Shown: positions 21,201-33,250, numbered from the stretch's first letter. The stretch: DNA of 64,000 bases from Oxytricha trifallax (GCA_000711775.1 ARYC01000386.1:62001-126000), one strand, 5' to 3'. Program-made: numbers and translations. The notes: generated by a model not told the origin, from the letters alone.

Positions 21201-21694
21201 AATTAAAATATAATATAATAAAGATCATTTTACAGAATAGTATGAATGCTTATCAAATTTAAAATAAATTAGTAAATTAAAGGTTATATATAATTGTTTA
21301 TCCTAGTTTTAAATATACCAATTTAATTTAATTAATATTATATCAAAATGCCTTGTAATTTAAAAAATGGATAAAAATTTATTGTTGATTTGAACATGAG
21401 TTAAATTTGTAGAGTCAATCATAAAAACAAACATTTTATTTATTTTAATTTTCGAAAAAATTGAAATTTTTATAAGTTATTCCAATTAAATTTGATTTTG
21501 GATTTAAAGAAAACTTATTATACATTTTAGAGTAATATTTTTATTGTTTAATAAATGAGCTTTTAATTTTTTAATATCCCACTCATAGTTTGTTTTTTTT
21601 TATTAAGGAGAAATTTTTTAATTAAAAGAAAAGTTCATTTGTTTATATCATTTAATTTAAGAAAAGTTACTTGAAATAATAATAATAAATTTTA

Positions 21695-21832
21695 GATATA
21701 TTCGAAGGGCTTTCACTTTCTGAATTAGGTAACAAGAAAGTCCTAAATAAACTTTTACAAAGGATTTATGAATAAATTGATAAGGATTGTAATAAGATAG
21801 AGTAAATCGACTGGTTAACTTTAAAGGTTATT
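21695..21832 (+). CDS. Family gene copy B, block 13 (DIFEGLSLSELG)
   Basis: It begins after ATTTTAG and reads DIFEGLSLSELGNKKVLNKL, LQRIYEQIDKDCNKIEQIDW, LTLKVI. It ends in GTTATT (21827-21832), repeated at 22042-22047 where block 14 begins. Joining the two copies of this 6-bp repeat restores LTLKVIEIIAKKIW in frame. Copy C homologue at 43441. Confidence 0.8.
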
Positions 21833-22041
21833 TTGACATTAAAAATATAATTTATTAAAAGTAGTGCATTTTTTTACTGTTATATGTTATATGTTAGATG
21901 TTATTTAAATCTTACATTTACAATATACTATATAGACATTATTTTACAAATAATTCCGAAAAATTGAAAATTATTAAATGGTAAATTTTAGTATTATCTC
22001 CTAGAACAATCAAACATATAGATGAAACACTTTACCTAAAA
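21833..22041. other. Likely IES between blocks 13 and 14 with GTTATT pointer
   Basis: About 210 bases of AT-rich DNA between two GTTATT repeats. Removal of the interval with one repeat joins LTLK to VIEIIAKK. Its central repeat (TTATATGTTATATGTTAGATG) is simple. No intron consensus is needed to restore the frame. Confidence 0.6.
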
Positions 22042-22149
22042 GTTATTGAAATAATTGCTAAGAAAATTTGGACCAATTTAGAATAATGTAAATTTGGGGC
22101 ATACACCAAATGCTTTTTCAATATGGAATCGATGTAGATTCTATTTAAA
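22042..22149 (+). CDS. Family gene copy B, block 14 (VIEIIAKKIWTNLEQ)
   Basis: Reads VIEIIAKKIWTNLEQCKFG, then AYTKCFFNMESMQILFK. It is close to copy A (149) and copy C (44218). TAA in LEQ and TAG in SMQ are Gln. Confidence 0.75.
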
Positions 22150-22448
22150 TAGCAAAAAATTAGGTTTAATTAAAAATTTGAGCGTTAAAGTTGGAAATTT
22201 ATATAAACTTTTTTTTATAATTAAAATAATAAAAAAAACAAAACTGCTTAAAATATATAATATTATGTTGTAAAAAAGTATATTATAAATTCACGAAAAT
22301 TTTAAAATGGGAAAAAAGTTATTTAGGATTTTGCTTATAAATTCCAAAACAAAATAAAGTTTTAAAAAAGAAAAAGGTTTAGATTGTTGCTGAGTTTAAA
22401 TCAGGAATACATGACCAAGATAAAAAATTTATATATAATTCTTTTTTA

Positions 22449-22535
22449 AAGATTGCAGACGACAATATAAAAGAATGTTTCAACTTTGACTCAATCTTAT
22501 AATTCTTCAGTGCTGATTATTTATTTTTAAGGACT
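22449..22535 (+). CDS. Family gene copy B, block 15 (KIADDNIKECFNFDSI)
   Basis: Reads KIADDNIKECFNFDSILQFF, SADYLF. Homologues at 1044 and 45147. Confidence 0.7.
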
Positions 22536-22986
22536 CAAATATTTCGACATACAAAATATTGTTGTATTTTATTTCACTCATTATTTGAAAATTATTGTGT
22601 CGAGGATTGTAAATATATTTAATATTTTATTATGTTTGTTTGAGAAATATATTTATTTTGAGCTAAAAATCATCATCAATGTATTTTTGTAAATAAGAAA
22701 TTTAATTATTTTTTTGAAATAGATACTATATAAACTTAACTAGAACTAAACACTAAATTTTATTATAAATGTCCTAAGATTTCGGATTTTATAGATTAAA
22801 TTATTGTAAAGTCTATCTATGTATATTATAAAATGAGAGTAAACAAGGCGTTTATATGATAATTTTTTTAATGCAACTTTATTATTTTTAATTTTAAATT
22901 ATCTTCACTATTTTTTTATTGTAGCTTAAAGAAATTATTTTATAAAAAACATTCTTACAAATTATATTACAATCCATTCATTTTCT

Positions 22987-23130
22987 GAAATTAGTTAAGA
23001 TGAATTATTCTAGATTTTAAAGATATTGATAAATGAAGTGAGTGTGGAAGATTTTGATAAGCATAGATAAGCTATAATTGAGAAATAAGAGAAATTATTT
23101 GCTTGCTAATAATATATTGATAAAATAAAG
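22987..23130 (+). CDS. Family gene copy B, block 16 (EISQDELFQILKIL)
   Basis: Starts after TTTTCTG and reads EISQDELFQILKILINE, then HRQAIIEKQEKLF. The frame continues open to the next TBE, but conservation with copies A and C stops around here. Confidence 0.65.
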
Positions 23131-23388
23131 TAAAAATTGAAAAAAATTATCATGTCTTTTCAACATTCTAAGAATTTTTTTAAATACTTAGAAATTAAGA
23201 ATAATAACAAATGCAATTTAAATGGAATAATAATTTTGAGATTATTATTTCAATTTAAATTAAATAAAAATAGTCCTTTCTTAACTAGATTTTAAAAACC
23301 TCAAAGATTTTATTATTTTTAACTTGCCACTAATAATACTGTAAATCTTAATATGGTTTAGTTCGTTTTGTATTAAAATATATTCAAG

Positions 23389-25233
23389 ACCCCTAAACCC
23401 CTTAATGAGTTTAAAATGATTTTATTTATGAGGATAATGTTGGAGATTAGGTTTATTGGAATTCTGAAGTATAACTTTCAACTTTAGTATTGAAAAAATG
23501 AAAGTATATTATGATAAATAATTTTATACTCAACTAAAAATGTTCTCATATTTATATATTTTCAAACGAATTTTCACAATAAATAGAATGTTTTAATGAA
23601 ATTGCTTTTTGTTAGACGTTTGTTTAATAAGTTATCATTTTTACAGATGGTTTTCATTTAATTTGTAGATTTTATCAATTCAAAAATTTGGCATTTATGC
23701 AAATTTTGAAGTTCTCGTATAAGAAATAATAACTTTTATTCAATACTTTCATTTATTTTAGCTAATGTACTTTTATTAACATTTTTAGTCTAATATAATT
23801 AGTTAGATAAAATAAGTAAAATTTGAATGAAAAATTAGCATTAAATGGTTAATTTTAAGGTGTATATTTGCCATTATGTAGCTTTTTACTTTCAATATAA
23901 TGGAGATTCATTTTATTATTTTTTTGTATACACAATCCCATTAAAACTTTAGATACTTATTATATGGTATTTATTAAAATTAACCTGAAAGATTTGAATG
24001 TAGAATGTTAGCTAAGACTGTAACAAGTTTCAGAAATAAATTTCCATTTAAATTAGTATTAAATTTTATTAAGCTTTATTAAGACTAGTTTAATCAAATT
24101 AATTTTAATTAATAAAAATTTTCTAGTACCAAAACTTCATAAATTGCTAATTTAAACTAATGAAGCTTTAATTAAACAGTTTCACTATGGTTTAAAACCT
24201 AATTGACTCAAGTACAAAATAATTAAAAATATAATGGTGGTACCATAGCAATTTCTAAAATAGAGTACCTAATAATTATATGAAAATGTTTTCATAATTT
24301 TTATATTTTAATTAAATAAGTAGAGCAAAGAATGAATGTACGTTCATATAAGTATTTTCCTAGTGATATAATTTCAGAAGCGGAATTACACTTAAAGTGG
24401 GTGTTGTGTTGATAGTATTAAAGTTTATATTATCTAAACAATGAAAATTTTAATTAATCAATTTAAAAGCAAAAATGATATTATTCAATCTTAATCACAA
24501 CATTCAGTTAAAATAGAATTAAATTTTAGAAGGTAGAAGTTTTTAAATATTCAAAAATGCATAGTTAAACATAAACAAATATTTATTATAATTAATTATT
24601 AGAAATCTTTTGTTTTTTCAATAATTATATTAAAAATGGGCCCAAGTAGAAAAAGTTATATTTTTACTACTTGAGCCCATTTTTAATATATTAATAATAT
24701 ATTTAAAATAAAAAATATTATACATCTTAACTTTTAATATTTAAAAACTAAACTTCATTTTGATAATTATTATATTTGATTTATTCATGTTATTTTTGAC
24801 TAGTAATTTAGTAACTTATACCTTAAAATAGTATGAAGCTTTTAAGATATATAATTTTTAATATATATTTTTACTATTATAAAGAAATTTGGAAAACATG
24901 AGAAAATCAACTTTAAATTTACTATAGACTTAATTTCTTATTATTCATTAAATAATATTTTAGTCAAATATAAAATTCATAAAGACTTAATATATTTTAA
25001 TATGTAATTTTTTGAAAGATTAAGGCATAATAAGTAACATTTTTATTTATAAAGTTTACAATTTTTTCTTCGTATAAAAATGATACTTTTTATTTATTTT
25101 AAAAAGGTTATTTGTCATATTTGTGTATTAATTTTGCATTTGACCATTTTTACATTCTAGATTTTTGCATTATTTTAACTGATTACTTTCTTTACCCAAA
25201 ACACAAATAAAACTCATTAAGGGGTTTTGGGGT
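23389..25233. mobile_element. TBE-like element T5, internally deleted (1.85 kb)
   Basis: The left end ACCCCTAAACCCCTTAATGA and the right end TCATTAAGGGGTTTTGGGGT are inverted repeats of the C4A4 type. No 57-, 22- or 42-kDa gene remains. The interior (about 24050-24260) resembles the spacer between the 57- and 22-kDa genes of T1 (about 4790-5010) and T3 (about 54180-54360), with motifs such as GGTACCA and TTAAGCTT-rich AT sequence. Confidence 0.65.
24621..24697. repeat. Perfect short hairpin inside T5
   Basis: ATATTAAAAATGGGCCCAAGTA pairs with its complement after a loop of about 18 bases. The stem is about 27 bp. It could be a very small foldback insertion or a structural RNA signal. Confidence 0.6.
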
Positions 25234-25936
25234 TATGGTTGCTCTATAATAAGGGATTTTAATTATTTATTGTTTGTTTTTAAAATAAAATTTTTATTAA
25301 AAATAACTTTCAAGTTTTTTTATTTATTTTTAAATTATAATAAATAAATTCATTTTTTGGAATTATTGTTTTTAATTACTTTCAAATTAATCTGTTGCAC
25401 CACCATTCTTTTTCTTTTTATAATTTGTAAATTTACACAATTTATTATTTATTTTGAAAAATATAAGATTTATAATTGAATTTGTAATGTTTATTATTTT
25501 ATTTTGTCTTAATTACTAAAAACGATAAAAATATATGATTTCAATAATGATTAAAAAATTATCATTTTTTTCATATTGCTTAGGTAATGTTTGATAACAT
25601 TTTAAACTATAAATTTTTAGCCATTTAATAAAATAATTAAAAAAATAACTATTAACTAGATTAATTTTAGAGAATCAAATAAGGGAGTCATTTAACCAAT
25701 CTAAATAGGGGTTTTATAATACCTACATTTCTTACCAAGTTTTAAATATAATTTAGATTTATTTTTTATGTCATCAAGTTTTAACGTCTCTTTTTAATTT
25801 AAATAAATTAAAATAAATAAAGCAAAATATAAGAATCTAAGTTTTCTTATTATATTATTAAAAGAATCTGATAATAATATAACAAATAAACTCTTACAAA
25901 AAGTTTAGCATTTTAGAAATTTGATTTTATTTTAGT

Positions 25937-26090
25937 GATATCATAGACAAATTCCAGAATGAAGTTAATTTTGAGCCTAAAAGATATCAATCATCATTTC
26001 CATAGCCACAAAATTTCCACTAAGTTATGAATTACTACTTTTTTCGATTGGCTTTTAATGATCCTAATTATTTATATAAATATGTAGGTT
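25937..26090 (+). CDS. Family gene copy C, block 0 (DIIDKFQNEVNFEPKRYQ)
   Basis: After a TTTTAG junction it reads DIIDKFQNEVNFEPKRYQSS, FPQPQNFHQVMNYYFFRL, AFNDPNYLYKY. Equivalent to 8458 and 57183. Confidence 0.65.
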
Positions 26091-26639
26091 ATGTTTTATA
26101 ATTATTGAGGAGATTACATTTAAATAACTTATAATAATTACTAATATATATATATATATAAACTAATCTTTTATTATGAAAAAAATTAATTATTTTAAAA
26201 AAATACTTATGAGTTCAATTAAATAACATAATTGAAGTTATTTGAGGTTGTTTTATTTTTTTAAAAAATTAAATATTATAATTATTATATGGAGCAATTA
26301 AAATATAGAAATTGATTAAATAAAACGTTGATAGTAATTTAATAAGAAAATAAATTTATGATTTTCTAAGCAATTTACTATAAATTTCTTATTTTATTTT
26401 TTAATTTGAAATGTTTTTATTGAAAAAAACTGAATTTATATACTATTTATAAGATTTAAATTTATAAGCGTATTAAGAAAGGGTAAACTTTCGTAAAACA
26501 ATTTTATTTATTTAAATATAAAAATATGTATTTATTACAAGAATGATTAAGTGTTTAAATTAATAGTTGTATACTTCATAGTTGATTTATTAAATTATAA
26601 TATATTAATCCGAACTTACTAGCAAATGTTTCTCAGAAA

Positions 26640-26764
26640 TTGAGCTCAAAAGATTTGAATCTATAAGAAGATTTACCAATAAAGTTTTATCAATTTCTAT
26701 TCTTAGATTGCCAAGAGAGCTATAGGTAATTTCAGTCTAAAATATACAGACATATTTCAATCCT
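26640..26764 (+). CDS. Family gene copy C, block 1 (LSSKDLNLQEDLPIKFYQF)
   Basis: Uninterrupted version of the block split in copy B: LSSKDLNLQEDLPIKFYQF, LFLDCQESYRQFQSKIYRH. Confidence 0.7.
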
Positions 26765-26802
26765 AAATTATACTTAAATAATTAAAAATTAATTAATTTC
26801 AG

Positions 26803-26972
26803 TTGAATCTCAAAAAATTCTCTCCTATTTTAATTGGAGGTATACACTTCGATAAACAAATGAGAGCTTTAGGAAAGTAACCACCAGTTAATTTACTGCT
26901 TTAGACTTTTCCAGAAGAAACTTTTATTTCAGTATTTGATCTCTTATTTAAAATCTCTAGTATTCTAAAAAG
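26803..26972 (+). CDS. Family gene copy C, block 2 (PILIGGIHFDKQMRALG)
   Basis: After TTTCAG: LNLKKFSPILIGGIHFDKQM, RALGKQPPVNLLLQTFPEET, then FDLLFKISS. Homologues at 10257 and 58377. Confidence 0.75.
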
Positions 26973-27179
26973 TTTGTTGAACTTAATTAAATTTTAAATT
27001 TATTTCATTTAGCATACAGAAGTTTTAACTAAATTTATCTATCAATTAGACTAATCAAAATGTTAAAGTAAAAATTATATCAAACAATTTTTGGGAATTT
27101 TCTTTTTGCTGTCATTGAAAATAGATTTAATTCCATACCTCTTTAAACTATATAAATAGCTCTCATTAACAAATTTATA

Positions 27180-27330
27180 AGGATGTGAAGTACTTGGCTC
27201 GTGGTGATCTTCTTTAATATTAATAAGAATGGGGGAAATCGTATGGGTCCATATCTTTTTCCATCACACCTAAGAATGAAGTCCTAGTATATAACTTTTG
27301 TAGCTTCAGTAATTTAATCACGGTTTAGGG
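27180..27330 (-). CDS. Minus-strand coding piece inside copy C
   Basis: The minus frame reads NRDQITEATKVIYQDF, ILRCDGKRYGPIRFPPFLL, ILKKITTSQVLHILINLLM with no TGA. GC content rises locally. It is opposite in direction to the family blocks on either side. A faint resemblance to the minus piece at 62440-62600 (VQDF...KIRCPLL) is not enough to call homology. Confidence 0.4.
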
Positions 27331-27720
27331 TATATATTAAATAGTTAGCTCCTCAGCTTGTTTTATGAATATAATATTTTGGATAAGTCATATAATTTTT
27401 TTACCTTACCAGTTTTTTTCACTCTCATTCAAATATTTAACATCCAATTAAATAAGATATGTTAGGGGTTAGATATAATGTAAAATACAATATGATAACA
27501 TTTGTTATAAATGTTAAGACTATAAAAAATCTCTCAATGTCAGTTAAAATTATTTATAATATAAATTAGAAGATGGAAATTAAAAAATTTATTTATTTTT
27601 AATATAAAAAATTATATAAAATGTATTTACAATAAATAATCAATTGTTCAAATTAACCAAAGATTTAAATAATTACAAATATAATTTAACAATAACTAAA
27701 AAAAGTTATACAAATTCAAT

Positions 27721-27765
27721 ACTCTGAAAAATTTCTAGCTAATGTATAAACTTAGATATGACTAT
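27721..27765 (+). CDS. Family gene copy C, block 3 (LMYKLRYDY)
   Basis: Reads TLKNFQLMYKLRYDY. A TTGTAGG element begins five bases after the block. Confidence 0.6.
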
Positions 27766-27770
27766 TAATA

Positions 27771-28155
27771 TTGTAGGAATACATTCCAAATGGGAAAAAA
27801 AATATGAAAAATATTGATCTAATGATTTGCAATTAATTTTTTAAAAAGTTGGACTAGCTGTCGATAGAAGAATTAAAATCAGCAAGAATTTTAATATTCA
27901 CGTTTATCCATAATGTTTGATATAAATTGAATTTATTTCGAGTAATTTATGCAATTTGTTTTATTCAAAGTTATCTCGATTTATCTCAAACTTCATGATA
28001 AAAGTGAAGGTACAATCAATAGTAAATTCCTACAAAACTTAAACCTCTCTATCGAGATAAGTAACATTTTGTCTAGTTTTCAACTTACTACAAAATTTAA
28101 TAATTAATAAAATAGTTAATATATTTGAATTTTTCCTTTCAAATGTATAAGAATA
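27771..28155. mobile_element. TTGTAGGAATACATT element at TA, diverged
   Basis: The left terminus TTGTAGGAATACATTC follows TA at 27769-27770. The probable right terminus is a mutated AAATGTATAAGAATA near 28141-28155. Interior motifs TCGATAGAAGAATTAAAATC and CAAAGTTATCTCGATTTATC match the element at 7999-8413. Confidence 0.6.
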
Positions 28156-28723
28156 TTTTAATATATATTAAGTGTATTGTCTAATTTAAGAAAATTCTCA
28201 ATAAAATTAATAGGATAAAAATTTAAAATTTATGATAAAAAAACAATCATCTAAATAAATTTAATTTCCCTAATTAATTTAATTATAATAATAAGTATAA
28301 TAAAAATTTAAGCATTGACTATATTTTTGTAAATAGTTTATATTATAATTTATCTATATTATGAGGATAAAGAATTATTAACCCAAATTATTTGCGCATG
28401 ATATATATTGGATTATTTATAAAAATCTTTTTTATAATATTTTAAGCAAACCAAAGAATTGATATTTATGAATTAAATATAGTTAAGAGAAGGTTTTTAT
28501 TTTTTCATCTTTTTATTAATATTTATGAATCTTTCACCAAATTTTAATAATTAGTTATAGCTTTTAAGGAAATCAAACCAAACTTTTTATAATTTTTTAA
28601 TTTGTTTTAAATTTGCTTTCTCTTAAATACAATAAAATAACATAAAAAGTATTCATTAAGAATATAAGTTAATATGTTCTTTTAGAAATATCTAATGTTC
28701 TGATCCATTAAAGGGGTTTTGAA

Positions 28724-28809
28724 TGTGAAGAAGTTCTTTTACTAAATAAGAAATTCAAGAAAACCTAGGATATTGCTTTCCATAATATTTTGCTTAGCAT
28801 TTAATAACA
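28724..28809 (+). CDS. Family gene copy C, block 4 (CEEVLLLNKKFKKTQ)
   Basis: Reads CEEVLLLNKKFKKTQDIAFH, NILLSIQQQ, then TGA at 28810. Homologues at 15113 and 60254. Confidence 0.65.
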
Positions 28810-29199
28810 ATGAAAGAGCATTTATAATAATGAAAGAAATTATTTTATTATTAATATTATATTTCGTTCATAAATTTTAATAGATATAATTGCACTTTCC
28901 AAAATATTTAAGTTTATATTTTTAAATATATTCTGAATTTATAATATATAAAGATAGTTATAGACTTTATTATTATTTAAAATAAAGGTATAGCTTTATA
29001 AATGGTAAATATTCTTGAAGTATGATGGTCTATTTGAATCGATTTAGTAAAAGATATGTTCAATCTATATAGATTAGATATTGATTGAAAGGTAAAATAT
29101 ATGCTTGAAATTAATTTTAATAATCTGAAATTTTATTTATTTTTATTATGCTTTACAACAACTACTACTAACTTGATAAGTTGATGAGGTGTGGTACAT

Positions 29200-29605
29200 C
29201 TAATGTCCAAAGGCTTTACTAGACTCCCTGAGCTAGCCTGTTTATAGGTCTCTAACTGTCATTCGGTATTATCCTAGGGACATCCTTTTTGTCTCTAGTA
29301 TAAAGATGATAACTGGAAATGCTCCATTTTATCAAATCAAAGTTCATACGATCTGGAAATTTGAAGTAGTAGGTAAAAATTTAAAAACCAGAAGAGATCA
29401 TGTGATTAAAGCCAATTTTTCTTGGAAACAAACTTAAGGACATTGAAATAGTTAAAGTAAGAAATCTCGTTATCGATGCACAAGTCTTCACCAGCTTCTT
29501 GTTTCAGAGCAGCCAAAGATATGAAAAAACCTAGGATTGTTTTTAGATAAATCAGCTTACCAATACCTTGTCTCAATTCTTTCACAATAATGGACAAGTT
29601 ACATT
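29200..29605 (-). CDS. Minus-strand coding segment conserved between copies C and D (copy C)
   Basis: The minus strand reads IIVKELRQGIGKLIYLKTIL, GFFISLAALKQEAGEDLC, DNEISYFNYFNVLKF. After a frame change near 29410 it reads HMISSGFQIFTYYFKFPDRM and NFDLIKWSISSYHLY. The homologous stretch in copy D (61330-61610) reads DKDASYVTYF and PRSMNSDFGFKKCNISTYY. Conservation on the minus strand inside a plus-strand gene array suggests an inverted (scrambled) segment or an interleaved second gene. The frame change may be a segment junction. Confidence 0.55.
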
Positions 29606-29660
29606 GATATTAATTGGGAAAATTTGAAATGAAAGATAAAGTAATAAACCTTACTCTCAG

Positions 29661-29832
29661 ATTGGTAAATATATAACAATGAAGCATAGTAATTTAATTG
29701 AAGAACTCTGGGCAGTTAAAATAAATTGCATCAAACATGTAGATAATGTATTGCCTGGAAATCGAGAATAAATAAAAGCTTATTTATCTAAATCTTAATG
29801 GAGAAGAAATTTAGATAAATTTTAAATCATTA
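29661..29832 (+). CDS. Family gene copy C, block 5 (HVDNVLPGNREQIKAYL)
   Basis: After CAG it reads IGKYITMKHSNLIEELWAVK, NCIKHVDNVLPGNREQIK, AYLSKSQWRRNLDKF. Copy D at 63461 has a related stretch (LKNFQDHLPNSELSEVQHIF). It is less certain than the other blocks because similarity is lower. Confidence 0.5.
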
Positions 29833-29944
29833 GATTGTTTATAGTATATCAAACTGTTCTTTAAATTAACAATATTTTATTAAACTTTAGATTTTATTAT
29901 AAATTAAATACTTAAATTCATAAAAAATCTAACAGATACATTTA

Positions 29945-30060
29945 TCAGGGAAGAATATAACCTTGTTTATAACAGCCGTCTCCTGTTCCAATTTAATTTT
30001 TAATCCTTTTACTAAACAAGGGGTCCTGAACTTTGTGATCCATGAGGGTTTTCATATCCA
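29945..30060 (-). CDS. Possible minus-strand coding piece in copy C
   Basis: The minus frame reads HGYENPHGSQSSGPLVQQ, then KLNWNRRRLLQTRLYSS, in a locally GC-richer stretch. There is no paralogue in the window. Could be coincidental. Confidence 0.3.
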
Positions 30061-30675
30061 TGAATCCTCATTGTAAAATACATCGTCAGATTTCTCATAT
30101 AAAATTGAAAAAATTGCTAAAATTCGTAATTGTTACCACAGTTCACAATTGTATCCTCAGTTCAGAATTGCTATTATAGATCGTAATTAATTGATAACTC
30201 CTTATTTAATTTATAATAATAAATTAAAATCAAACCTAAAAATTAAGATAACTTAATATTAATATTATTAGGAATTACTTTCATTTAGAATTTTATAATT
30301 TAAAAATGTTGATAAAGATAATAAGAAGATACTAGGGAATTAATAAAGTAAGTATTTATTAGATGCGTTATATCCTAAAACTACAAGAATTTTTTTATAG
30401 ATTTCTTATTCGATTTAATAATTTCAATTCACAACAAGTGGATAATTTAAAAATTGAAATTTAAATTAATATTTAAATTCAATTTTTGTTAATTTAAAAT
30501 TAATTATGAGTAAACATCTTTAGAATTATAATAAAGTAATATAAATGAAACCATAGATTAAACACTTAATTAATCAATAGAGCTTATATTCTGATTAAAT
30601 TAGTTTAACTTAAAATTTAGATCTTTCCGAAGTTGTAGATTATAATATTAAATTATTAAATTATTTTATAATCAT

Positions 30676-30735
30676 TTGCAAAGATAATCAAAACTTTTAT
30701 CTAAAACATGCAAAAGTTCCTTAAACAAAGATTTC
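30676..30735 (+). CDS. Family gene copy C, block 6, left part
   Basis: Reads IIKTFIQNMQKFLKQRF and stops at the G-rich element. The last eight bases AAGATTTC are the target duplication. Confidence 0.7.
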
Positions 30736-31212
30736 GGGGGGAGGAAATTTCCTGCAATTGTTTATGATAAAAATAATATTCAGGAAAGTTTCATGCACTT
30801 TTTAAGAAATTTTGTTTTTTATTAAATTACTTTCTAGCTACTATAAAATAATTGCCAGACTAATTTCATTGATATACTTATACTTAATCTATTAATCAAA
30901 TAGTCAATATCTATAATTTGAATGATTTAAAGCCCCATCCAAGTACTATTTCAATTCTTTTAAATGTCTGGTTAATCTAAAAAACATTTTGGCATGTTAG
31001 ACAAGAATTGATCTATTATATCTTCATTTTTTAAGTATTTTATAAGATACAAAATGTCATCAGTTCTATTAATTTTTATATAAACTCCAGATACAACTCT
31101 TCCAACTATACCTCAATATCCTATTCTATTTTTTGGGTCATAAAATATGAAATTTATATTAATTAGATTAAATTTTATATAAATAAAAAATGTGCAGGAA
31201 GCTTCCTCCCCC
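30736..31212. mobile_element. G-rich inverted-repeat element (477 bp) with AAGATTTC target duplication
   Basis: Ends are GGGGGGAGGAAATTTCCTGC and CAGGAAGCTTCCTCCCCC. Perfect 8-bp repeats AAGATTTC lie at 30728-30735 and 31213-31220. It splits block 6 of copy C; copy B at 16650 is intact. Removing the element plus one duplication restores KQRFLSSLITQPRN exactly. This is the best evidence for insertion boundaries in the window. Confidence 0.9.
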
Positions 31213-31310
31213 AAGATTTCTATCTAGTCTTATAACCCAACCTAGAAATATATATCTTGAATAGAGAAGATTAATAAGCGGGAAAAGCAATAATTTAGAC
31301 TAAAATAATC
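31213..31310 (+). CDS. Family gene copy C, block 6, right part (SSLITQPRNIYLEQRRLI)
   Basis: Reads FLSSLITQPRNIYLEQRRLI, SGKSNNLDQNN. It matches copy B after position 16655. Confidence 0.7.
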
Positions 31311-31384
31311 GAGATACTTGAAAAACTTTTATCTTAAATAATATTTAATTTATTAAATTAAACAATTATACCTAAATTATAACT

Positions 31385-31753
31385 TCTACTCTTCTTCAAA
31401 GTGAAAATACCAACTAGTTATCGAGCCAGATCAACTCAAACTTGGGCAAGAATAATCAAAATTAACTCTAAAATTTTCAATTTAACTCGGATTCGACGTA
31501 GGGTAGCAATCATATTTTCGATAGAATGAATGAAACTAAACTTCGGTTGTTAAATAGAAAAGATTAACCCTAATTTGAGACTGGATTTAAGAGTCTAAGC
31601 TAATTTTCTCAATCTAAAAAAGAAGCTTTTGAATAGAAAGTGGAATCTAATCTTAATTAAGATAAAAATAATGAATCTTAGTACTTAGATTGGGATTTAT
31701 ATGAATTCATTTATTGTGAAGTCAATAAATTTCATCAATTAATATTTATATTT
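31385..31753 (+). CDS. Family gene copy C, block 7 (RLLNRKDQPQFETGF)
   Basis: A Gln/Asn/Ser-rich linker, then DRMNETKLRLLNRKDQPQFE, TGFKSLSQF and SQYLDWDLYEFIYC. The frame stays open to 31753, where a C-rich foldback element is inserted. Homologue at 16829. Confidence 0.7.
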
Positions 31754-32673
31754 GTTCTGACCAAGAACCAAGACACCCTCCTATCCCTCCCCTCAACTAA
31801 GACCCCCTCACTCTATTGTAATTTTTTCATAAACTTATTTTTACTAAAAATAAATTTCTTGCCTTGAGGGTCATTTTAACTATTATAAATATTACTTGAT
31901 ATGTTAACCACGTCTTGATATGTTAAACCACGTCTATCAACTTTTTAAAATCTATACTCCCATAGGAAATAATTATAATAACATTCCTTTTGACTTTATT
32001 AGTGTTGAAATGATTTTCATTTATAGACAATAATATTATAAAAATTTTTATATAAATTAAATCACTTCCTTTAGACAAAATTTTAAGAATTAATTAATAT
32101 AATTTTTCCAATTATTTTTTTTCAACTTTTCATTTCTTTCCTAATACTTGTAAGAAATTTTTACTTTATTTAGTTCATTATTAATAAAAGATTTTTTGTA
32201 TATATTAGTTTTGTGAAAGTTCTAAATAATTTCTTATAGATTAAATTACCATTAAAATACATTAATTAATAAGGTTTTATTACTTAAGAACTAAATAAAG
32301 TAAAAATTTCTTACAAGTATGAGGAAAGAAATGAAAAGTTGAAAAAAAATAATTGGAAAAATTATATTAATTAATTCTTAAAATTTTGTCTAAAGGAAGT
32401 GATTTAAGTTATATAAAAATTTTTATAATATTATTGTCTATAAATGAAAATCATTTCAACACTAATAAAGTCAAAAGGAATGTTATTATAATTATTTCCT
32501 ATGGGAGTATAGATTTTAAAAAGTTGATAGACGTGGTTTAACATATCAAGACGTGGTTAACATATCAAGTAATATTTATAATAGTTAAAATGACCCTCAA
32601 GGCAAGAAATTTATTTTTAGTAAAAATAAGTTTATGAAAAAATTACAATAAAGTGAGGGGGAAAGGTCAGAAC
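31754..32673. mobile_element. C-rich foldback element, GTTCTGACC family (920 bp)
   Basis: The left terminus is GTTCTGACCAAGAACC with C-rich tracts (31770-31815); the right is GAGGGGGAAAGGTCAGAAC. Arms of about 400 bp are nearly perfectly complementary (for example ATGTTAACCACGTCTTGATA). ATATTT lies directly outside both ends (31748-31753 and 32674-32679). Same family as 39422, 45342, 47723 and 51045. Confidence 0.85.
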
Positions 32674-32998
32674 ATATTTTTTTATAGAAATAATGCCCTT
32701 ATTGTTTCATTCAACCAGATTAAAAATACAAAAATGATAGTGTTCCATTGGTTGAGAAGTTTAAGTAAACCCAACATTTTTTTTATAATTGAATTAAATA
32801 AATTATAAAAATATAATATCAGGACTAATCTTTTATTATTTATAGCAATAATTGTTTAATATTTATAAACAAAATTAATAATCGATTACATATATAAATG
32901 AACATTAATACATTAATATATTTATAATAACATAAAAAAACAATAAAGATATTTTACTATAAATATTAAAAACACAAAAGGGGATTTATTATTGTACC

Positions 32999-33250
32999 AT
33001 TTTTTATGGACTGCATAATTTCCATTAAGATCAATCTGATAAATCTGCAATCGATGATATATAAAAGGTAGTCTAGGCTTTAGCAAACCACTTTTGGAGA
33101 TAAGGTTTAAGATCAGTGAATTTAACTAGAAATTTCAGAGAATGGCATATATTAGCCACTATTGATTTTAAATAATATGATCCAAAATGGAAAAATGAGT
33201 TCAAAAATTATTCCGAAACAAATGGGGTTAACAAACATTTGGGAGGTTAC
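32999..33250 (+). CDS. Family gene copy C, block 8 (RQGLRSVNLTRNF)
   Basis: Reads IFYGLHNFHQDQSDKSAIDD, NHFWRQGLRSVNLTRNFREW, HILATIDFKQYDPKWKNEF. It aligns with copy B at 17546. Confidence 0.75.

Noticed and set aside
28706..28722. TTAAAGGGGTTTTG as a TBE end
   Set aside because: It directly precedes block 4 of copy C, and copies B and D have a similar but non-telomeric stretch there; no partner end.
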